Source of the DNA: M55B118 sp041694275
GTDB taxonomy: Bacteria; Bacillota_I; Bacilli_A; Izemoplasmatales; Izemoplasmataceae
DNA: 30,087 bases
Reading direction: 5' to 3'
Assembly (NCBI GenBank): GCA_041694275.1
Contig: JASMTQ010000064.1
Location: forward strand, 1 to 30,087
Shown here piece after piece: positions 14,193 through 22,420 of this stretch. Every line of letters starts with the position of its first letter. Position 1 is the first letter of the stretch. Made by a program: the position numbers and the translations under genes. The notes under the pieces were generated by a model, which saw only the letters and a program-made list of their open reading frames with translations, searched no databases and was not told the DNA's origin.

Positions 14193-15107
14193 TTATTCAC
14201 TCCTTAGGGTTTTCAAAAAATTCTCAAGGGGTTCTGCCTCAATGTCGGTAATAACTTCAACGGTTTTGTCAGTCTTTCTAATGAATGTAGACAGAGTCTT
14301 GCCCGGTCCGATTTCCACAAAGTGCGTATACCCATCTTCAATCATGGCTTTGATCATGGAATGAAAATACACTGGAGAGATGATTTGATCAATCATCGTC
14401 TTTCTCAGTCCACTTTCAAACCGTTCTCCTGTCGTGTTCAGATACAAGGAAATGCTCGGTTTTCCAAAGGAAACAGTTTCCAAAAAGGGTGCGAATGCTT
14501 TTTTAGCCTCATCCATATAGGGTGTGTGAAAAGCGGCGGCCGTTTTGAGTGGAATGAACCGTTTGACGCTTATTTCCTTTCCATATGATTCAGCTTTTTT
14601 TAGCGCTTCATTGTCGCCTGCAAGCACCACCTGTTTTTCCATGTTGTGGTTGGCGATATACACATTGTCTATCGCTTGTTCAATCTCTTTGGCCTGTTCG
14701 AGCGTACCAAGCATGGCAAGCATTCCCGTATCGTTTTTTTCAGCGGAAGCCTGCATCAGTTCACCTCTTTTGATGACTATGGAAAGACCGGTTTCAAAAT
14801 CGAAAACGCCAGCCGCGTATTGGGCCGCATATTCGCCTATGGAAAGCCCTGCGGTTCCACTAGGATGAATGCCTTCTTCTTTTAAAACGTCTGTGAGCGC
14901 GCACTGCATGACATAGAGCGCTACTTGTGCGTAGCGCGTCTCGTGGACACGCTCTGAACCGAACATGATGCTGAGAAGATTGAAGGAAAGAAGTTCGTTG
15001 GCCTGATCGACCCTTTCTTTGAAAATACTGTTTTCTTCATAGAATGCTTTTCCCATCCCGGGGTACTGTGTGCCCTGACCCGGATACACAAATGCCAGTT
15101 TTTTCAT
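14193..15107 (-). CDS. fabD: Malonyl-CoA:ACP transacylase FabD
   Basis: Moves malonyl from CoA to ACP. 304 residues. N-terminal VYPGQGTQYPGMG, nucleophile S89 in GLSIGEYAA (Firmicute-type Leu instead of the GHSLGE His), and catalytic H194 in AAAFHTPYM. The ATG at 15107 overlaps the fabK stop (ATGA). It works directly after acetyl-CoA carboxylase, whose genes lie in the same operon. Confidence 0.96.
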   Translation of the reverse strand: MKKLAFVYPGQGTQYPGMGKAFYEENSIFKERVDQANELLSFNLLSIMFGSERVHETRYAQVALYVMQCALTDVLKEEGIHPSGTAGLSIGEYAAQYAAGVFDFETGLSIVIKRGELMQASAEKNDTGMLAMLGTLEQAKEIEQAIDNVYIANHNMEKQVVLAGDNEALKKAESYGKEISVKRFIPLKTAAAFHTPYMDEAKKAFAPFLETVSFGKPSISLYLNTTGERFESGLRKTMIDQIISPVYFHSMIKAMIEDGYTHFVEIGPGKTLSTFIRKTDKTVEVITDIEAEPLENFLKTLRSE

Positions 15108-16042
15108 GTTCTCGCCTCTTTGCAGAGAGTATCACTTTCAAACATGGATTCAAGGATGGTCTTGACAGGTTGAATGGAACTGATGAGTCCCGAAATCTGC
15201 CCGGCCATGAAGGATCCCTGATCCTTGTTGCCATCGAAGACGGCTTTTTTGAGGGAGCCAAGAGTCAGTTTTTCAAGTTCCATTCTGTCGACACTTTCAT
15301 TGGACATTTTCAGATACTGTTTGGACATTTTGTTTTTGAGCACGCGAACCGGCGCATTGAAGTTTCTCCCTGTCACGATGGTATCCGTATCTCTTGCGTT
15401 CACGATTTTTTGCTTGTAGTTTATGTGAATCGGGCATTCCTCGCTTGTAAGCAAGACTGTCCCGATTTGCACACCGCTTGCTCCTAGGGCAAACGCTGCG
15501 TTCACACCCCGGGTATCAGCGATGCCTCCAGCCGCAATGACAGGAACATTGACGGCATCTACAGTCTGAGGTACAAGGGAGAACGTGGAGATTTCTCCGA
15601 CATGACCGCCAGCTTCAGTCCCTTCCACGATTACGGCGTCTGCACCGTTTCTTACTACACGCTTGGCAAGAGCCACACTTGGAACTACGGGAATCACGGT
15701 GATGCCCGCTTCTTTCCACATGGTCATGTAAGGGCCGGGATTGCCCGCACCGGTTGTGATGACTTCAATATTTTCCTCTACGGCAAGTTTAGCGATTTCG
15801 TCCTTCTTTGGATGCATGAGCATGATATTGAGTCCAAATGGCTTGTCTGTAAGTTCACGTGTCTTTCTTATTTCTTCTTTGATTCGCTCGACACTCCAGC
15901 CCCCACTTCCAAGAAGTCCAAGGCCTCCTGCATTAGAGACGGCTGAGGCAAGCCTGTGATCGGCAATGTTGGCCATGCCTCCCTGAATCACAGGATACTT
16001 GATGCCCAAAAGGGCGCATATGTTGGTCTTTTCAATACTCAA
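15104..16042 (-). CDS. fabK: Enoyl-ACP reductase II FabK (FMN-dependent), TTG start
   Basis: Last reduction step of elongation, done by the flavoprotein FabK instead of FabI. Nitronate-monooxygenase-like TIM barrel; visible motifs are YPVIQGGMANIADHRLA, GGLGLLGSGG, VEGTEAGGHVGE and AAGGIADTRGVNAAFALGA. Within the FAS-II cluster FabK is favoured over nitronate monooxygenase. The start is a TTG at 16042 (protein begins MSIEKTNICALLGIKYP) with GGGGAGG 8 nt upstream, giving 312 residues; an ATG 20 codons earlier adds unrelated residues and lies far inside fabH. It overlaps fabH by 11 nt. FabK-type organisms are typically insensitive to triclosan. Confidence 0.93.
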   Translation of the reverse strand: MSIEKTNICALLGIKYPVIQGGMANIADHRLASAVSNAGGLGLLGSGGWSVERIKEEIRKTRELTDKPFGLNIMLMHPKKDEIAKLAVEENIEVITTGAGNPGPYMTMWKEAGITVIPVVPSVALAKRVVRNGADAVIVEGTEAGGHVGEISTFSLVPQTVDAVNVPVIAAGGIADTRGVNAAFALGASGVQIGTVLLTSEECPIHINYKQKIVNARDTDTIVTGRNFNAPVRVLKNKMSKQYLKMSNESVDRMELEKLTLGSLKKAVFDGNKDQGSFMAGQISGLISSIQPVKTILESMFESDTLCKEART

Positions 16043-17000
16043 TGATGGCACCTCCCCAGGTAAGTCCGCCTCCGAATGCGGCGATTGCGAATGTGTCTCC
16101 ACGTTTCAGGCGCCCACTCGTGATGGCTTCATCAACCGCAAGCGGAATGCTTGCGGCTGAGGTGTTGCCCATGGACTCGATATTCATATACATTTTCTCA
16201 AGTGGTATCTTGAGGGTTTTTGCGGATTTCTCAATGATACGTTTATTGGCCTGATGGGCCACAATCAAATCGAGATCCTTGAGTGTGCTCTTTGACTTCT
16301 CAAGAAGTTCATGGATGACCGCTGGAAAGACCTGTGTTGCGAATCTGAAGATTTCTCGTCCATTCATCTTGATAAACGGCAAACTGTATTCAGGTGTTTT
16401 GAAGTTAATCTTGAGCGGATAGCCTTCCAGTTTCAAGTGACCTTTAGTGTCTCCGTCACTTTTGACAGTTATGGCATTTACACCGGATTTCTCAGAACGT
16501 TCAAGTACGAACGCGCCTGCACCGTCTCCAAAAAGCACACAGGTATTTCTGTCTTCAAAATCCGTAAGTTTCGACAACGCCTCCGCACCGACAATCAGTG
16601 CATTATGATAAGCGCCTGAAGCCATCATCTTGTCTGCGATTTCAAGGGCATACACGAACCCCGTGCAGGCCGCATTGATATCAAATGCTGGAACGGTTTC
16701 ACAGCCGAGTCTTTTTTGAAGCAGTTGTGAAACGCCAGGGAATAGATAGTCACCCGTTACGGTCGCCACGATGATAAGCTCAATGTCTCTCGGTTTCATG
16801 GACGCTTTTTCAAGGGCGTCAAGCGCAGCCTTGTAGGCAAGGTCCGACGTATTCTCATCAACGCTTATGTGTCTTCTCTCAATACCTGTTCTGCTTGTGA
16901 TCCACTCGTCTGAAGTGTCGACGAGTTTCTCCATGGTGGCATTGTCTATGACATTGTCCGGGACATAGGACCCGGTACTAAGTATATGGGTATGTTTCAT
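16032..17000 (-). CDS. fabH: 3-oxoacyl-ACP synthase III (FabH)
   Basis: Starts fatty acid synthesis by condensing acyl-CoA with malonyl-ACP. 322 residues. Triad C112 in NAACTGFVYAL, H249 in VAHQANKRI and N279 in SMGNTSAASIP; the C-terminal FGGGLTWGGAII is typical. ATG at 17000 shares one base with the accA stop (TGATG) and has AAAGGGGTG upstream. Primer preference (acetyl or branched) cannot be told from sequence. Confidence 0.97.
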   Translation of the reverse strand: MKHTHILSTGSYVPDNVIDNATMEKLVDTSDEWITSRTGIERRHISVDENTSDLAYKAALDALEKASMKPRDIELIIVATVTGDYLFPGVSQLLQKRLGCETVPAFDINAACTGFVYALEIADKMMASGAYHNALIVGAEALSKLTDFEDRNTCVLFGDGAGAFVLERSEKSGVNAITVKSDGDTKGHLKLEGYPLKINFKTPEYSLPFIKMNGREIFRFATQVFPAVIHELLEKSKSTLKDLDLIVAHQANKRIIEKSAKTLKIPLEKMYMNIESMGNTSAASIPLAVDEAITSGRLKRGDTFAIAAFGGGLTWGGAIIEY

Positions 17001-17953
17001 CAGTACACCCCTTTCAGGTTTTCATAATTGAATCTTTGGAAGAACCCGGTATTTCTGAATTTCAAATAGCGTTCGTTCCTAATTTCAAAGGCATTCATGC
17101 CTTCAAAAGTTTCAAGTGCCTGCGTGAGGGTTTCACGCATGTTTTCAATAGTGGATTTTTTGTCTCTATGAGCACCGAAGAGGGGCTCTTTGACAATACC
17201 GTCAACAATCCCAAAATCCCTGAGATCAAACGCTGTGAGTTTCATCGCTTCAGCCGCTTCCTTTTGTTTGGAAGCGTCTTTCCAGAGGATGCTTGCATAG
17301 CCTTCAGGACTCAAAATGGAATAGATGCTGTTTTCAAGCATGTAGACCTTGTTGGCAACCCCAATCGCGAGAGCACCGCCACTGCCGCCTTCTCCTACGA
17401 CGAACGCAATGACCGGAACGCTTAAGTGACTCATTTCATAAAGACTTCTTGAGATGGCCTCGCTTTGGCCCCGTTCCTCAGCCCCAACGCCGGGATAAGC
17501 CCCTGGCGTATCGATGAAGGTGATGATTGGACGGCCGAATTTTTCCGCCTGTTGCATGAGTCTTAGTGATTTTCTATAGCCTTCAGGGTGCGCCATGCCA
17601 AAATTGTGATGAATGTTTTCATCAGTGCTTTTTCCTTTAACATGACCGATGACGGTAACAGCTCTGCCGTTAAAAAAAGCGATGCCACCCGATACAGCCG
17701 AATCATCTCCAAAAAGCCTGTCACCGTGGAGTTCAATGAAATTGTCAAAAAGAAGCGACACGATGTCTTGAAATTTCGGTCTTTTCGGATGTCTTGCGAG
17801 CAAGACCCTGTCCCATGCATCAAGGTTCTTCATGGCGTGTTTCTTGATTTCGTCAATGGTTTTCAAAATAGAAGCTTGTGCCTTGTCATCTTCAAGATGC
17901 TTGAGCTCTTTTTCAAGCGTTTTGAGTTTCTTTTCCTTATCAAGTATTGTCAA
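17000..17953 (-). CDS. accA: Acetyl-CoA carboxylase carboxyltransferase subunit alpha, TTG start
   Basis: With AccD transfers carboxyl from carboxybiotin to acetyl-CoA. 317 residues from a TTG at 17953 (MTILDKEKKLK...), which overlaps the accD end by 14 nt and has AAGGA about 9 nt upstream; no suitable ATG exists near the homologous start. Segments FIELHGDRLFGDD, GMAHPEGYRKSLRL, FIDTPGAYPGVGAEERGQ and VVGEGGSGGALAIG match the crotonase-type AccA core. The alternative ATG at 18001 reads inside accD. Confidence 0.94.
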   Translation of the reverse strand: MTILDKEKKLKTLEKELKHLEDDKAQASILKTIDEIKKHAMKNLDAWDRVLLARHPKRPKFQDIVSLLFDNFIELHGDRLFGDDSAVSGGIAFFNGRAVTVIGHVKGKSTDENIHHNFGMAHPEGYRKSLRLMQQAEKFGRPIITFIDTPGAYPGVGAEERGQSEAISRSLYEMSHLSVPVIAFVVGEGGSGGALAIGVANKVYMLENSIYSILSPEGYASILWKDASKQKEAAEAMKLTAFDLRDFGIVDGIVKEPLFGAHRDKKSTIENMRETLTQALETFEGMNAFEIRNERYLKFRNTGFFQRFNYENLKGVY

Positions 17954-18845
17954 AGGTATCAGTCCTTGGGTTGTGAAGTCGAAGAAGCGTAGTAAGTACA
18001 TTCTTCATATCATTTCTATGCACCACTTTGTCAAGCATCCCTTTTTCAAGCAGAAATTCAGATCTCTGAAAGCCTTCAGGCAATGTCTCTTTGATGGTTT
18101 GTTTGATGACTCTTGGACCCGCAAACCCTATAAGCGCTCCGGGTTCAGCGATATTGATATCCCCAAGAGTCGCAAACGATGCACTTACGCCCCCGGTAGT
18201 GGGGTGGGTCAGCACGCTTATATAGAGAAGACCCTGTTCATGCAGTTTCTTGATAGCACCACTTGTTTTGGCCATCTGCATCAAGGAGAAAATGCCTTCT
18301 TGCATGCGGGCACCTCCGGATGCGGAAAAAATGATGAGTGGCAGTTTCTTGACCATGGCGTATTCCGCGCTTTTCACGACTTTTTCGCCTACGACGCTTC
18401 CCATGCTTCCCATCATGAAGTGGCTGTCAAGCACACCGAGGACACAAGGTTCTCCCCCGATTTCAGCGTACCCGTAAACGAAGGCGTCGTCGCTGCCACT
18501 TCTCTTTCTAGCGGTTTCGAGTTTTTGTTCATACCCTTCTTGAAAAAGCGGATTGAGCGTGATGAACCCCCGTCCCTTTTCCAAAAAGGTGTGTTTGTCC
18601 GCGGTGAGTTCAATACGTTCAAGCGCACGGATTCTAAAATGGTGTCCACATGCCTCGCACACATAGTGGTTCTCAGCGAGATCATTCCGATTAAGATTTG
18701 CCTTGCATGAAGGACACTGTTCATAAAGCCCGGCTGGTACGTCAGGTTTCGAGGGTTTCTTCTTGTCGTCCACATAATAGGTTTTAAATTCATTCTTGAA
18801 TGCTTTATGGCGTTTGAGCGCTTTTTTCAAAAGGTCAGTTTTCAT
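17940..18845 (-). CDS. accD: Acetyl-CoA carboxylase carboxyltransferase subunit beta
   Basis: Partner of AccA. 301 residues. The N-terminal zinc ribbon has C44, C47, C63 and C66 (CPSC and CEAC). The carboxyltransferase core follows with SASGGARMQEG, TTGGVSASFATLGD, IGFAGPRVIKQT and LPEGFQRSEFL. ATG at 18845 overlaps the accC end by 11 nt with only a weak AGAAG site, so coupled translation is likely. Confidence 0.97.
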   Translation of the reverse strand: MKTDLLKKALKRHKAFKNEFKTYYVDDKKKPSKPDVPAGLYEQCPSCKANLNRNDLAENHYVCEACGHHFRIRALERIELTADKHTFLEKGRGFITLNPLFQEGYEQKLETARKRSGSDDAFVYGYAEIGGEPCVLGVLDSHFMMGSMGSVVGEKVVKSAEYAMVKKLPLIIFSASGGARMQEGIFSLMQMAKTSGAIKKLHEQGLLYISVLTHPTTGGVSASFATLGDINIAEPGALIGFAGPRVIKQTIKETLPEGFQRSEFLLEKGMLDKVVHRNDMKNVLTTLLRLHNPRTDTFDNT

Positions 18846-20187
18846 AGCGAATCAGCTTCTTTATGTTTTTGACAATGAAGGATGTATCGACAGAACCTTC
18901 TACGTAATCTTCGTGATTCATGATCATCCAGAGAAACCACTGGTTCGTCGTGATGCCTTCGGTGATAAGCTCTTCAAGCACCGAGCGCATCTTTCTGATG
19001 GCCGCAGGTCTGTCATTTGCATGAACAATGAGTTTGCCCACCATGGAATCATAATGCGGTGATACCGTATACTCCTGATAGAGCATGGAATCAAAGCGTA
19101 TGCCTGGTCCTTGTGGAAAATGAAGAAAAGATACTCTGCCGGGTGAAGGCATGAAGTTTTTAACCGGATTTTCCGCATTGATTCTCACTTCTATTGCATG
19201 CCCTTTTGGTTTGATGGATTCCTGTTTATAGGGAAGATGAAACCCTGAAGCGATACGTACTTGTTCAGCAATGATGTCAATGCCCGTAATCATTTCACTG
19301 ACAGGGTGTTCGACCTGGATTCGGGTGTTCATTTCTATGAAGTAAAACGCGTTGTTCGCAACAATGAACTCCACCGTTCCAGCATTTTCATAGTTGACCG
19401 CCTTTGCGGCCTTGATGGCCGCGTCATACATTGCATGTTTTAGTGTCTCATCTATGATGGAAGGCGCTTCTTCTATGACTTTCTGGTTTCTTCTTTGTAC
19501 ACTGCAGTCACGTTCAAACAGATGCAGGGTATTGTGGTATTTGTCTGCGAGTATCTGCACTTCAATGTGCCTTGGGTTTTCCACAAGTTTCTCAAGATAC
19601 ACGCCATCACTCGAAAAAGCCGCCGCGGCTTCCTGCCTTGCGGCATAATACTGAGCTTCGAATTCCTCTAGGCGTCTAACCACGCGCATGCCCCTGCCTC
19701 CCCCTCCAGCACTTGCCTTGATGAGCACGGGGAGTCCGATTTCTTCTGCGAGCTTCAGGCCTTCTTCAACGGTAATCTCGCCATCACTGCCTGGAACCAG
19801 GGGAACCCCAGCCTTTTTCATAAGCGCTTTCGCTTTTGCCTTGTCACCCATATCATTGATGACTTTGGAAGAAGGGCCGATGAAAACGATGTTACAAGAC
19901 TCGCAGAGTTCCGCAAATTTTGCATTCTCGCTTAAAAAGCCGAATCCGGGATGAATCGCTTCGGATCCGGTATTGATAGCCGCTTGTATGATGTTTTCCA
20001 TATGAAGATAGGATCTTTTAGCCGGTGCTTCACCTATGCACACGGCTTCATCGGCTAAATGAACATGAAGCGCATCTTCGTCCACAGTGCTATAGACCGC
20101 GACTGTTTCAATCCCAAGTTCCCTGAGACTCCTGATGATTCTCACCGCTATTTCGCCGCGGTTGGCCACGAGGACTTTTTGAAACAT
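18835..20187 (-). CDS. accC: Biotin carboxylase subunit of acetyl-CoA carboxylase
   Basis: ATP-dependent carboxylation of the biotin carried on AccB. 450 residues. N-terminal VLVANRGEIAVRIIR, the ATP-grasp glycine loop KASAGGGGRGMRVV (157-170), the HIEVQILADK segment and EMNTRIQVEHPVSEMITG. Start ATG at 20187 shares one base with the accB stop (TGATG). Pairing with accB, accA and accD in one operon marks it as the ACC subunit rather than part of a pyruvate or propionyl carboxylase. Confidence 0.97.
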   Translation of the reverse strand: MFQKVLVANRGEIAVRIIRSLRELGIETVAVYSTVDEDALHVHLADEAVCIGEAPAKRSYLHMENIIQAAINTGSEAIHPGFGFLSENAKFAELCESCNIVFIGPSSKVINDMGDKAKAKALMKKAGVPLVPGSDGEITVEEGLKLAEEIGLPVLIKASAGGGGRGMRVVRRLEEFEAQYYAARQEAAAAFSSDGVYLEKLVENPRHIEVQILADKYHNTLHLFERDCSVQRRNQKVIEEAPSIIDETLKHAMYDAAIKAAKAVNYENAGTVEFIVANNAFYFIEMNTRIQVEHPVSEMITGIDIIAEQVRIASGFHLPYKQESIKPKGHAIEVRINAENPVKNFMPSPGRVSFLHFPQGPGIRFDSMLYQEYTVSPHYDSMVGKLIVHANDRPAAIRKMRSVLEELITEGITTNQWFLWMIMNHEDYVEGSVDTSFIVKNIKKLIRYEN

Positions 20188-20633
20188 CAGGCAATCTCCA
20201 TGAGAATCTGATCAACCATGACCGAGTCCCCGTTGTTCACGTGAATTTTCATGATTTTTCCATCTCTTGGGGCGGTAATTTCGTTCATGACCTTCATAGC
20301 TTCAATAATACATACGGTCTCCCCTTTTTTAACCATTTGGTTCTCTTTTACAAACGGTGGTTGATCTGGACCGCCCGCTTCATAGTAGGTTCCTACCAAG
20401 GGGGCTTTTATGGGATCGTGTGACGGGTTTTTGGCTTCAGTGTTTTCTTCTTGAGGACGGTGCGTGTATATAGCTTCACTATTTGCACTGGCTTCTTTGG
20501 CTTCGCGCACAACAGAGTCTTTTTCATTTGGCTTTTGAAGTTCAATGGTGACATCTTCACGTTCAAGTTTCATAGACGCAAGCGTTGAATTTTCAAATAA
20601 TTTTATGATTGTTTTGAGTTCGCGATTATTCAT
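20187..20633 (-). CDS. accB: Biotin carboxyl carrier protein of acetyl-CoA carboxylase
   Basis: Carries biotin between AccC and the AccA/AccD pair. 148 residues: an N-terminal helix-strand segment that contacts AccC, a charged Glu/Ala/Asn-rich linker (about 38-75), then the biotinyl domain from APLVGTYYEA. The biotin attachment lysine is K114 in EAMKVMNE. ATG at 20633 has AGAGGTG upstream. The birA ligase lies about 500 bp upstream in the same direction but in a separate unit. Confidence 0.96.
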   Translation of the reverse strand: MNNRELKTIIKLFENSTLASMKLEREDVTIELQKPNEKDSVVREAKEASANSEAIYTHRPQEENTEAKNPSHDPIKAPLVGTYYEAGGPDQPPFVKENQMVKKGETVCIIEAMKVMNEITAPRDGKIMKIHVNNGDSVMVDQILMEIA

Positions 20634-20657
20634 GATCTCGCACCTCTTTGTCTTTCT

Positions 20658-20882
20658 TTATTGGTTCGCTTCAATATAATCTACAACATCCTGCACAGTT
20701 CTGAGTGACTGTACACTGTCATCGTCCACTTTGATGTCAAACGTTTCTTCAAGTGCCATAATTAGTTCAACAACATCTAAAGAATCCGCATCAAGATCAT
20801 TGATGATGTGTGATTCAAGACTGATGTTTTCTTTTTCAACATCAAGTTCCTCTACGATGACGTCTCTTACTTTTTCAAACAT
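20658..20882 (-). CDS. acpP: Acyl carrier protein
   Basis: Carries growing acyl chains on a 4'-phosphopantetheine arm. 74 residues, strongly acidic. The attachment serine is S34 in DLDADSLDVVEL. ATG at 20882 has GGAGG 7 nt upstream; a start seven codons earlier would overlap that site and is rejected. First gene of the 11-gene acc/fab operon, directly behind a consensus promoter. Confidence 0.97.
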   Translation of the reverse strand: MFEKVRDVIVEELDVEKENISLESHIINDLDADSLDVVELIMALEETFDIKVDDDSVQSLRTVQDVVDYIEANQ

Positions 20883-20906
20883 GTGATTACCTCCTTTTTG
20901 CACACA

Positions 20907-20935
20907 ATTATATGAGCAATCAAAGGCATTGTCAA
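20907..20935 (-). promoter_or_regulatory. Promoter of the acpP-acc-fab operon
   Basis: Minus-strand TTGACA (20935-20930), exactly 17 bp, TATAAT (20912-20907): a perfect match to the sigma-70/SigA consensus. Transcript start expected near 20900, about 18 nt before the acpP ATG. Such strength suggests that repression is the main control. Confidence 0.92.
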
Positions 20936-20940
20936 TCTAT

Positions 20941-20953
20941 TTTGATATTCAAA
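20941..20953. promoter_or_regulatory. FabT-like operator, copy 1
   Basis: Inverted repeat TTTGATATTCAAA ending 5 bp upstream of the acpP -35. It fits the TTTGAnnnTCAAA pattern known for FabT, the MarR-family repressor of fatty acid genes in streptococci and relatives. Protein identity is inferred; no fabT gene is in the window. Confidence 0.65.
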
Positions 20954-20971
20954 GCTATTAAAAAGCGTTCT

Positions 20972-20989
20972 TATGATTGTTTAATCATA
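20972..20989. repeat. Perfect inverted repeat midway between the two FabT-like sites
   Basis: TATGATT-GTTT-AATCATA, 7-bp arms with a 4-bp spacer. Its centre (20980.5) is exactly halfway between the centres of the two TTTGATATTCAAA copies. No T run follows, so it is not a terminator; a second operator or a structural element is possible. Confidence 0.5.
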
Positions 20990-21007
20990 TGTATATAAAT
21001 TAATATG

Positions 21008-21020
21008 TTTGATATTCAAA
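21008..21020. promoter_or_regulatory. FabT-like operator, copy 2
   Basis: Second, identical 13-bp palindrome TTTGATATTCAAA, 67 bp from copy 1. A weak second promoter (TTGAAT, 16 bp, TATATA on the minus strand) overlaps it, so it could control its own start or loop with copy 1. Confidence 0.6.
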
Positions 21021-21045
21021 CATTTATACGATTTGTTTCATCCAT

Positions 21046-21088
21046 AAAAAAGCGCACCACCAAAGGCTTAAAGCTTTTGATGGTGCGC
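21046..21088 (-). terminator. Intrinsic terminator after birA
   Basis: Minus-strand 16-bp stem GCGCACCATCAAAAGC / GCCTTTGGTGGTGCGC (G-U pairs allowed), loop TTTAA, followed by six T. It lies about 70 nt after the birA stop and isolates birA from the fab operon. Confidence 0.93.
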
Positions 21089-21156
21089 GATATGATTATA
21101 TGTCAAAGTGATAAAGATTGTACGCAAACCAAAACGTTTCTATGCAAACATTCTCT

Positions 21157-21828
21157 TTAGAGCTTGTATGTGAATTTCAACGATTCACAGGCTTCCGAAG
21201 TATTTCCCACTTGACATTCAAAATCTTCGTTCATGTCGGTAAGTGTCATGATATTACTGTTTTTTTCGACCTGAATTCTATCAAAATCAATGTGATATTT
21301 ATAGGTTTCAAAAAGAGCTTTTTGTGACAGGGTTTCTGCGTTTTCAAAAGCGTCTTTAAGGACATTCCTTACCTCTCTTAGTGGCAATGGGTGTCCTTTG
21401 ATTGCCTCCATTGAAATTCCCAAATCTGATTTTGATTCATTGATATTGAGACCGATTCCACATATGATGCGTAGCTTGGATTCACGAATGATTTCAATGA
21501 GCACGCCCGCAATCTTTTCATTTCTCACGTAGATATCATTCGGTGGTTTTACAAAGGGTTTGATGTCATAGGCCTTAAGTGTGTCAATAAGCGCTACTGA
21601 AGCCTCCAATAGAAATCGGAATGCGTTTTTTTCTTCACTGTTCTTGTAAAAAGTTCCGAGAAAACTCGTATTTCTATCCGATACCCACCTGTTGTTTCTG
21701 CGGCCTCTGCCTTTTGTCTGATAGTCAGTAATGATCAGCGTATGATCCGCCATATTCTGAAGCTCCGACTTAACAAATGAATTGGTTGATTCGAGTTCAT
21801 CATAGTGATGTGTTTTGTATGTCTTCAT
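21157..21828 (-). CDS. birA: Biotin--[acetyl-CoA-carboxylase] ligase, without DNA-binding domain
   Basis: Makes biotinyl-AMP and attaches biotin to AccB. 223 residues. The biotinyl-AMP loop is GRGRRNNRW (40-48); KPPNDIY (94-100) is the family's KWPNDI with Pro for Trp; EKIAGVLIE (104-112) holds the conserved lysine; GIGLNIN follows. The N-terminal winged-helix domain of bifunctional BirA is missing, so it is a class I ligase and not a biotin operon repressor. ATG at 21828 has a modest GGGTGG site. Single-gene unit next to the ACC genes it serves. Confidence 0.92.
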   Translation of the reverse strand: MKTYKTHHYDELESTNSFVKSELQNMADHTLIITDYQTKGRGRRNNRWVSDRNTSFLGTFYKNSEEKNAFRFLLEASVALIDTLKAYDIKPFVKPPNDIYVRNEKIAGVLIEIIRESKLRIICGIGLNINESKSDLGISMEAIKGHPLPLREVRNVLKDAFENAETLSQKALFETYKYHIDFDRIQVEKNSNIMTLTDMNEDFECQVGNTSEACESLKFTYKL

Positions 21829-21856
21829 GAAACCACCCTATCTTGAATCGTTTCCT

Positions 21857-21884
21857 AATATATAGTGTAGCCGGAATATGTCTA
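21857..21884 (-). promoter_or_regulatory. Likely promoter of birA
   Basis: Minus-strand TAGACA (21884-21879), 16 bp, TATATT (21862-21857), each one base off consensus, just downstream of the dps terminator. Confidence 0.6.
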
Positions 21885-21890
21885 TTTTGC

Positions 21891-21918
21891 AAAAAAAAGA
21901 CGCCCGAAAGGGGGCGCC
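21891..21918 (-). terminator. Intrinsic terminator after dps
   Basis: Minus-strand stem GGCGCCC / GGGCGTC with a 6-nt loop, followed by eight T, 11 nt after the dps stop. Confidence 0.93.
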
Positions 21919-21929
21919 TTGGTTTAAAG

Positions 21930-22367
21930 CTATTTCAATGCCTGAGCAATGAACCAGAGTTCTTTGTCATAAGCGTCAACCTGGTCTTCCATCATTGCGA
22001 CGGTACCAAAGTCATCCGCTTCATCTGCAACCGCTCTGATGCTTGTTGCAAGGTTCTTGAGATGTTCAAGATCCTGTTTGAGAATTGAGTAAACTTCAGG
22101 AATCTGATAATCTTTTTCCTCAAGTTCGTCCACTTTGGTCACTTCAAGGTATTTCTTGAGTGAAGCAAGTGGGAAGTCGCCGAGCATTTTCATACGTTCA
22201 GCCACTTCATCGTACGTTTCAAAAATCATGTCGTAAAGTTCTTCTACATATTCGTGAACGGGTTTGAAGCGTTCACCTACAACATTCCAGTGCAAGTTGT
22301 GAAATTTTACGTTCAGAACACCAAGGTCCGCAACGTATTGGTTCATAAGATCTTTTTGTTTAGCCAT
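21930..22367 (-). CDS. dps: Dps-family ferritin-like protein (iron storage, DNA protection)
   Basis: Forms 12-subunit shells that oxidise Fe(II) with peroxide and store iron. 145 residues, four-helix bundle. The inter-subunit ferroxidase ligands match E. coli Dps: H26 (LHWNV), H38 and E42 (VHEYVEE), D53 and E57 (YDEVAER). The N-terminus is short with no Lys-rich tail, so DNA binding is uncertain (MrgA/Dpr type). ATG at 22367 has GGAGG upstream. Control by peroxide stress is suggested by PerR-like boxes over its promoter. Confidence 0.93.
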   Translation of the reverse strand: MAKQKDLMNQYVADLGVLNVKFHNLHWNVVGERFKPVHEYVEELYDMIFETYDEVAERMKMLGDFPLASLKKYLEVTKVDELEEKDYQIPEVYSILKQDLEHLKNLATSIRAVADEADDFGTVAMMEDQVDAYDKELWFIAQALK

Positions 22368-22389
22368 TATATAAATTCCTCCTTAAGAA

Positions 22390-22420
22390 TTGTAATGATT
22401 ACATATTGTAACAATTACAG
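22390..22420. promoter_or_regulatory. PerR/Fur-type operators at the dps promoter
   Basis: TTGTAATGATTACAT (22390-22404) is a 7-1-7 inverted repeat matching the PerR box TTATAATnATTATAA at 11-12 of 14 positions. A second, less perfect copy TTGTAACAATTACAG lies at 22406-22420. They cover the expected transcript start and touch the -10, a repressor arrangement. Confidence 0.72.

Noticed and set aside
15104..16042. FabK as nitronate monooxygenase or 2-nitropropane dioxygenase
   Set aside because: The fold is shared, but the position between fabH and fabD and the absence of fabI in the operon favour enoyl-ACP reductase II.
17832..18710. Long plus-strand open frame (about 290 codons) opposite accA/accD
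   Set aside because: Antisense shadow of accD and the accA start; composition is Phe/His/Ser-rich as expected for a reversed coding strand; no RBS.
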